Notes under the pieces: model-generated | The model's database searches: none | Seen by the model: the letters and a program-made list of their open reading frames with translations, nothing else | What the model was told of the DNA's origin: nothing | Made by a program: the position numbers and the translations under genes | Shown: one piece after another, positions 57,413-64,000 of the stretch | Position numbering within the stretch: position 1 is the stretch's first letter | Layout of the letters: each line of letters starts with the position of its first letter | Assembly (NCBI RefSeq): GCF_009870125.1 | Contig: NC_046683.1 | Span: forward strand, 54,451,869 to 54,515,868 | DNA length: 64,000 nt | Source: Drosophila pseudoobscura | Lineage: Eukaryota > Arthropoda > Insecta > Diptera > Drosophilidae | Reading direction: 5' to 3'

Positions 57413-59241
57413 TCTGCTGGGGCATGTGTATGCGTTTTGAAAATGCACCATAATGGGGAAAAACACACAACAGAAATATTTGTATATGTGGACATGTATG
57501 TACATACATATGTACAATGTCCAAGGCATTTGGGATTCCCGTGTGGGCAATTACCAATAAGGCGGCCGTCCTCGTCACAGTCCCCCTCTGTGTACGTCCC
57601 CTTTCCATTCTGTTTGCCATCATTATCTGCTCTGGCAATTGATTATTCACTTCACACATACTTGCGTGCGCACATGAACATATGCATGCATGTATGTATG
57701 TATGTAGTATGCATGTGTAGTACTCAAAAACACACATTTGTACTTAGCACCGAAGCCGTTATTGCTCTCAGCTGTCGCCGTTGTCGCTTGCATTTCAAGC
57801 ACTGTTATTTTTTAATAGTAGGTGCAAAGTCTGGCAGGGCTGCCAGATCATCTTGTCCTATGATAACATCAGCCAATACAATGCCCAAGTTTTGGCCAAT
57901 GGCTTGCATCTTGCAGTGGCACCACGTTTCCAGCCGAGACACGTGCAGTGATAAGCCAGTCCCATTCAAAGTGGTTAGATAGCATTTTGGTCGCATTTTT
58001 GCATGCAGCCCTGGTGGGTCGGGAATGCGTGCCTGCGTGTGTGTATATGTGTGTGTATGTGTGTGTGTGTGTGGTAACCCCGTAACTTCTGCCATGATTT
58101 ATCAGTCTCTCGTCCTCTCGCTCCGACACAACACACAAGTGAAACCGATTATGGTACTATTTATAAAGAGAGACCCGAGACCCATTGCTAGAGCTGCCTT
58201 ACCTTCTTATTACTAAACCTTGCTTTTGTTTTTGTCTCACTTCCTCATTCATTTGACATTGTTATCGGTGGTTTGAGTAGCTCTTCTTCTTCGTATTCTT
58301 CTTCTTCATGTGGTTGTTGTTGCTGTTGTTGTTGTTGCAGTGTCAAAGAATCGCTGCACAGGGGAACAGTACAAAGAAAATTATTCCACACAGCTGACAG
58401 CTGCTTCATCTATTTTTCACCCATGAGATACATATGTATGTATGTAGATACGTACGTATATAATATATGTATGTTTGTATGTTTGTACATACATTTATTC
58501 ATGAGAATGCATGCATCTCCATCCCTCTCCAGTTTTCTTTTGAGCATTCCATTCCTATACTCTCACGTATTGTATTTTATTAAAGTTTCCATTTATGTGC
58601 GAGTATTGTTTTATTGTGTGGCGGTGGTTGATGGCCGCGCTCGGCTCCTGTTGCCTGCGGGCCAGCTGTTGAACAAGTCGTCCTGCTCCGCCATACATAC
58701 GAGTATTTTTTTCTTTCTTTTCCTGTACTTGTGTGCATTTCCTCTGCCTGCCTGCGTATCCTTGGCCTTAGTGCTCCCTCCCTCTGATGTTTGTCCTTCT
58801 TACTCGCTCCCTTATCTTATCCTTGGCCTTCCGTCTCTCTCTCTCTCTCTCTCCCTCGGCTTATCCTTCTTCATACACCTCTCCCTCTCCCTTGCTTGGA
58901 GAGTGCATTGGCCTTTCGTCGTTCAGCGGCTCTCAATGCTATTTAAGCGGCATTTTGTGTTGTTCCTGTTGTTGTAGCCAAACGAAACTTGAAATTGTGT
59001 TGCTGCTGTTGCTGCTGTTGCTGTGGTGCTCCTCTCTTTGTTTCGTTTTCGCGTTTGTTGTATTTGTATTTGGTTTTAGCTAATTTGTTTAGAGTTGACT
59101 GCAAATTTGTTACTACTGAGGCACGAACACACAGCCGCGACATTGTACATATTTATGTATTGTATGTATGTATGTATAAATGAGTTCATAAAGTTTTTAC
59201 CTTGACAAAGTGGGGTTGCTGCTGCTTTGGATAGTTTCGCT

Positions 59242-59267
59242 TGTGTGTGTGTGTGTGTGTGTGTGTG
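59242..59267. repeat. (GT)n microsatellite
   Basis: Thirteen GT units; similar (GT)n runs occur near 22056-22082, 53318-53346 and 58040-58072. Confidence 0.9.
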
Positions 59268-59939
59268 AGCTTATTTAAAAGTGGGCTGTTTCTGTGCATC
59301 CTTGTGGGAAAACAGAGGGGAGATTCTTCAAAGGAAAAAGTTGTTGTGGTGCTTCCGGAGATCCCTTATTTCCTTACCAGTCACTTTATGTGATCAGTTC
59401 TGCCTCTCTCTCCCTCTCTCTCTCTTCCTTTCTATCTTTGGTATCTGTTCGTGCTGGCGATTCCAGATACCTGCCTACCCCCTACATCTTTGCTTCCTTC
59501 CCTCCCCCCACCACGACGGGAAGTCCCAGTTGAAGAGCATCAAGGTGTGCGTGCGCCCTTGACTGTTTTACCCACTGGCAAAAAAAAAGAAGTAATAAAC
59601 GAAACAAAAATAGAGTTTCATTGTTGAATACAAACACACTGCAAAACATTTGCAGGTACAAAGGTGTGAATGTGTGTGTGGGGGAAGGCAGAACAGAACT
59701 GAGATAAGCCCAGCCAGGCCAGAAGAGAGCATAGACCAAGAGAGTCGGCAGTCACAACGGTAGACAACACGACCAAGCACGAACAAAACGAAGACACTAC
59801 AAAAATGTGAACGCACACACACATGCAAAGGGGGGCACCCGCTACGGTAAATCTACCTGAAAGCGGAAAATTTTCGTATGCAAAAATGTCAAAAGTGAAC
59901 ACAACCCCCCAACCACATGCAAAAGAAATATGACGGAGC

Positions 59940-60813
59940 GAGTGTCTGCACTCTTTTTCGAGTGTTCGTTTCCCAAAGAGAGTCGCCTTAAGAGAGTCAG
60001 CGACAAGAGAGTGAGAGAGTGAGAGAGAGTAGCGAGAGCCTACGTAGTGGGCCTGCAACGTAAACATAAAACAGCTGAGTTTTTCAAAACGTATGATCGT
60101 TAGGCTCCGCGTAACGCGAAATAAACAGTAAAGTAAAGGAGAATTACGGAAGTGGGAGTACGAAGCGGATGTGTGGAGCGGAGCTGGAAAAAAGACAAAA
60201 GTGGAAATTCACAAGTGTTTTAAATAGAAAAATTAACAAAAGGTGTTTTTTCTTATCAGAGTGTAAAGTGAAAATAAGAACATTGCAATATTCCAACAAC
60301 AAGAAACGAATCAAAACGTAACAGCAGAAATCAAAGAGGACGACGACAAGCAAAGGCACAGTAATCCAACAATCAAGCAACTACAATAAGCCCAAAAATA
60401 AGTACGAAACAATTCTAAATATGCCATAAACGTGATTTTAAACTAAAGTTGGTCACAATTTTATAGACAAGACCAACAATCGCCGCAGCTGCTGCAGTAG
60501 CCCCAATAAAAGCGTCCGTCGTCCAATTTGAAAGCTTAAAGCACCTCTCCCCATCGCACTTTCCAACACTGCACTGTGGAGCCTAAGCAGGCAGTGAGCG
60601 AGAGGGCGAGAGCGAGCGAGCAACAGCTGATTGGGATAGTTGCTGTGCTGCTGTTGGGGAATCTGCGCAGAGAGAGAGAGAGCAAGAGCAAGAGCGAGAG
60701 CGAGAGCGAAACTACTACGTGTGACGTGTGTGGGGGCATACAGGTGGCAGAACAGCTGTTCCAACAACAAAAAAGCAATACAACAAATATCCATTTTTCT
60801 AGAATATCCCATT
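59940..60813 (+). promoter_or_regulatory. candidate proximal promoter and first exon of Su(Tpl)
   Basis: Clustered GAGAG motifs (59980-60035) precede A-rich, leader-like sequence with an initiator-like ATCAGAGT (60256-60263). A donor (CCCATT/GTAAGT, GT at 60814) could end the leader exon, with an acceptor TTTAGCAG ending at 61536. Transcript boundaries are guesses. Confidence 0.35.
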
Positions 60814-61536
60814 GTAAGTACAGAAGTGCATTGTCCTTGTTTACTTTTCGTTATTAAGCTGAAATATTTTCTTTCATATTCTGTACCTGCACCTAGACCC
60901 CGACTGCAGTTGTTCCACGTATAAAGTAAGCTATTTGTTTCAATTTTTTTTTGTCATATTTTTGCTAAGACGTGCGCTGACACACACACATACATGCACG
61001 CATGCAGACTACACAAGAGAACAGGCGTAAGAGAGTCGTTAAGAAAAGAGAACAGGCCTTCTCCTGTCTAACGGGCAACGTTTCTGGCTAAGACATTGCC
61101 AAGTGCGCACATTAAATCGCAAACTTGTTTTCGTTTTTCGCTTTGCTCCACACGCTTCACTTACAACAAAAGCAACAACAGCAAGAGCAAGAGCCACAGC
61201 CACAGCCAGAGCCAGAGCTGTGGCCGAAAGACAGCAAGTGATACAAGGCACGTACGTACGTTAATACATGGCCTAACGAGAGCCCACTAAGAGAGGGAGA
61301 GCCAAAAGATAGAGAGAAGAGCGACAGAGAGAGAGAGAGAGAGAGGGAGAGCCACCTCGACATCAGTGATCTGCTCCGTCGCACTCGTTGTCGCCTGGCC
61401 ACAGCGGCCACGGGGCGGAGTGAGCGGTGTAATAAACGAGTGCACAGTGAGCAGAGCAGAGAAGAGGAGGAGAGGAGAGCAGACGACGGCGACGGGCAAC
61501 CACTTGAAAGCAACTCGTTTCGATTTCATTTAGCAG

Positions 61537-63642
61537 ATACCTTTTGTACGTTGATTAAGATACCTTGGGACTCACATACAGCCCCCCGATCCCATACAAA
61601 AGAAGGCAAATAAACTGCAATAAAACACAAGAAATCATTGGGAACCGAGTGAAACGTGTAAATAAATGTGAATCGGAACGTTAGCAATAAAGAAATATAT
61701 GAAAATTCCAGTGCCAAGTACAAACAGAGATAGAAATACGAGAATTCCAAAACCGAAAATGTCTTGAGTAAAAGTGTAAATCGAAATACATGTGAAATAC
61801 ACGCACGCATACATCAATAGCAGAAAGAGAAAAAAGTGGTTAAAAGGCATTCAAAATTAACAAAATATTTCAACTGAAACGTGAGAGTGTGTGCGTTGTT
61901 GTGAGTGTTCAAAGTAAAAGACATACACACACATATGTAGGCCTCCACATACATTCGTGCATACATATTGAAATACATATATATACATACGTACATATGT
62001 ATCGATGTGCAACTAATATAGATGTGGACAAGAAAATATAATAAGCAGAGCCAGAGCCAGAGCCATAGCCATAGCCACAGCCATAGCCATAGACATAGCC
62101 AGAGGCAGAAGTAAAATATATAAAAATCGTAAAAACGTACAAACACAGATGATTTTTAGCAAAAAGCGAAAAGAAAAAAGATCAAGCAGCAGCAACAAAA
62201 ACAACACAACGGAGAAGCCAATCAAAACAGCAGTTGTCTCGCTTCAACGCTCTCGCTGCGATCGACAGTGACAGCAGCAGCAGCAGCAGAAGCAGAAGCA
62301 GAAGCAAGGCAAGGAGCCGAAGCAAGAGCGAGAGAGACCAAAAGCAGTCACGGACGTGTGTGAGCAGAGCAGACCAGCATTGATTTGATTGCTGCTGCTG
62401 CTGCCGTCGTCGTCTTTGATTTTGCTTATGGCCGCCGCTGACTGACCTGAGAGCACCTCTTACATATGTACATGTGTATGCACTACACACATGCATAAAC
62501 AAATACATTGACAACTGTTGGCACCTGGCGCAGGAGTCGCTGTCGCTGCCGCTGCGGTACTTTCAACAAGCGAATTTTACAACTACAACAAAAGTAACGG
62601 CAGCAGCAAAAGCAGTACCAGCAGCACACCCCCGTCACACCGTCACACCGTCCGCCTGCAGAAGCAGCAGCAGAAGCAACAGCAACAGAGCAGAGCATAC
62701 ATGCGCCTACCTTAACCCAATTAAAACACCATATTATTTAACAAAAGAAATTGTGTTATTTGCAAAGAGCACACACATCGAAAGAAACAGACAGGCGGAC
62801 AGCTAGAGAGAGCGAGAGCGAGAGCGAGGGAGAGAGAGAGAGTAATACAAAGCAAAGAGAGCGAGTACAACAATTGGGAGTGCAAATATCTACCAGAAGA
62901 CTCTTTTTGAAAGTAGACAGACATATACAAAAAATATGTCTTCCATACGGAAGTGAAATTCTCAAGTGAAAAGGAAGCAAAATACAGCTATACATATACG
63001 GAGCGGTTGCGTTTATTGATCCTTGCCTGCATTTGAAAGAAAAACACCTTTTTTTTTGTACAAAGCTCAGCTTAAAGAGCCAAAAAGAGAGGAAAATATA
63101 TCTGTGCACCTCTCTGCGTGTGTGTGTGTGTGTGCGTGTTTTTGAGAGTGCAATATATATATAAATACATATATATATGCGAATGTGTGTGTGTGTCAAA
63201 CTACACGTCTTAGCAACAACGAAATTCATTTTACGATTACAACATACTAAACTAAAACATTGTTAACTTGTACAGAAACATCAATCAAAACAACAACTGA
63301 AAATAAAAATCAAGTGAAGCAATCATCACCAGCAAGCAACAGCATCAACAACAAGCAACGCATCTTCCAGAAGCACCCTTCCAGACGTCCAAACGTTCCA
63401 ATTTGTGCGCTTCCTTCCTTCCTTTGTACCCGTTTGGTCTATCACACGGGTCGGTTTTCCATTATTTTGCAACACTGGCTGGCCAAGCGTTCTGTCCTGC
63501 ATCCTCTCACCTATTGCCATTCACCGTGCAACGGCACATCCTCCATCCATAGAAGGAACGGAACATTGAAATCACAGTTTGCACATCCATCCGATTGATC
63601 TGATCTGGTTCGATTCGATTTGCGGCTAATTGCGCGCACGTT
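61537..63642 (+). other. probable 5' untranslated leader of Su(Tpl)
   Basis: Roughly 2 kb of A-, CAG- and CA-rich sequence running into the Su(Tpl) start, with no coding exon of another gene. Short upstream frames abound. An in-frame TGA at 63601 precedes the chosen ATG, with no in-frame ATG between. Confidence 0.45.
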
Positions 63643-64000
63643 ATGACCAATTCGATTGCGTCAGCAAAATGCCTGCCCAATGCACTCTCGTCTGGCAATT
63701 ATGGTATGTCGCAAAGCCACCGTTACACCGATGATAGCAAGGAGTACATCATAGTCAAGCTCACCGACTCCGCCTTCCGTGCAATCGAGGAATACCAGCG
63801 GGACGACAATGCCAAGCGCCTGCAGCCCGGCCAGCGGGCCAAGATCCAGTTCATTGGCAACACCGGCGTCATACAGTTCCCCTCCCGCCCCTCGACGACC
63901 GAGGGCCATAGCAGCAACAACAATGGCAACAACAGCAACAGCAACCTACCTTCTGGCGGCAGCAGCAACCCTGGTGGCAGCCACATGGACGCAAATGGCG
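63643..64000 (+). CDS. Su(Tpl): Su(Tpl), RNA polymerase II elongation factor ELL, N-terminal part (cut by window edge)
   Basis: ATG 63643 opens a frame that stays open to the window end (119 codons and one base). After a short Ser/Asn-rich start, residues 27-75 read SHRYTDDSKEYIIVKLTDSA then FRAIEEYQRDDNAKRLQPGQ and a beta-strand motif IQFIGNTGVIQFPS. This is the start of the ELL N-terminal domain; human ELL has HVKLTDSALRAFESY at the equivalent place. An Asn/Ser/Gly-rich stretch follows, common in fly regulators. ELL suppresses transient pausing by RNA polymerase II and is a subunit of the super and little elongation complexes; in flies the gene was found as Suppressor of Triplolethal. The start is supported by the in-frame TGA at 63601. 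Confidence 0.93.
   Translation, partial: MTNSIASAKCLPNALSSGNYGMSQSHRYTDDSKEYIIVKLTDSAFRAIEEYQRDDNAKRLQPGQRAKIQFIGNTGVIQFPSRPSTTEGHSSNNNGNNSNSNLPSGGSSNPGGSHMDANG

Larger units (their letters stand above)
50043..60100. other. long microsatellite-rich non-coding stretch, probably Su(Tpl) intron
   Basis: No coding exon recognised. It is dense in (GT)n, (GA)n, (CT)n, CTG/TTG and ATGTA/CATAC tracts. The longer open frames are products of simple repeats. GA-rich tracts near 50090-50110, 57136-57180 and 57379-57412 are candidate GAGA-factor sites. Confidence 0.4.

Noticed and set aside
57437-57982. 181-codon frame
   Set aside because: Runs across ATGTA repeats with no homology; no coding-like composition.
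58273-58977. 234-codon frame with poly-Ser and poly-Cys
   Set aside because: Translation of TCT/TTG/CTC microsatellites in non-coding DNA.
1-64000. tRNA, rRNA, CRISPR or bacterial-type operon signals
   Set aside because: No tRNA A/B-box pair, rRNA segment or regular spacer-repeat array was recognised; splice sites and promoter motifs show this is eukaryotic DNA.

Overview
This window is insect nuclear DNA, almost certainly Drosophila and most likely the obscura group. Genes have short GT-AG introns. Core promoters carry DRE (TATCGATA), GGTATATTT (Ohler motif 6) and GGTCACACTG (motif 1). Encoded proteins are very close to remembered D. melanogaster products: Su(z)12, Mi-2 exon 1, Rpn1, Prp3, Prefoldin 6, Grasp65, RhoGDI and Su(Tpl)/Ell. 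Most of these I place on Muller element D (3L of melanogaster, XR of the pseudoobscura subgroup). The species call is inference; the family assignments come from memory of protein families, not a search.

Layout. 0.2-4.0 kb: four tandem plus-strand genes for small four-helix membrane proteins, each split into four or five exons. 4.9-5.1 kb: a lone minus-strand first coding exon whose gene runs off the left edge. 5-22 kb: a gene-poor stretch, probably intron/5' region of that gene, holding a 1.1-kb transposon-like repeat with 13-bp inverted ends. 22-25 kb: RhoGDI (minus), divergent from a metaxin-2 gene (25.4-26.3 kb, plus). 27.3 kb: a secreted Ala/Tyr-rich cuticle-type protein. 28.2-30.4 kb: a 742-codon open frame derived from a non-LTR retrotransposon, with an intact-looking endonuclease and a crippled reverse transcriptase. 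30.7-33.3 kb: Grasp65 and Prefoldin 6 (minus). 34.6-38.4 kb: Su(z)12 (plus). 41-43.8 kb: Rpn1 (minus). 44.5-45.5 kb: Mtr3 (plus). 45.6-47.5 kb: Prp3 (minus). 48.7 kb: a first coding exon matching Mi-2, with no following exons. 49-63.6 kb: microsatellite-rich non-coding DNA that looks like 5' exons and introns of Su(Tpl), whose first coding exon (63,643 onward) is cut by the right edge.

Most genes are compact housekeeping or chromatin factors: PRC2 (Su(z)12), NuRD (Mi-2), elongation (Su(Tpl)/ELL), proteasome (Rpn1), exosome (Mtr3), spliceosome (Prp3), chaperone (Prefoldin 6), Golgi (Grasp65), mitochondrial outer membrane (metaxin 2) and Rho signalling (RhoGDI). They are independent genes, several in divergent pairs.

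Main points to check: the apparently domesticated endonuclease/RT gene; the orphan Mi-2 first exon; a one-base frameshift in an A7 run at the start of Su(z)12; a phase-matched alternative acidic last exon of Su(z)12; and a dispersed repeat that carries core-promoter motifs in front of Su(z)12, Rpn1 and the Mi-2 exon.
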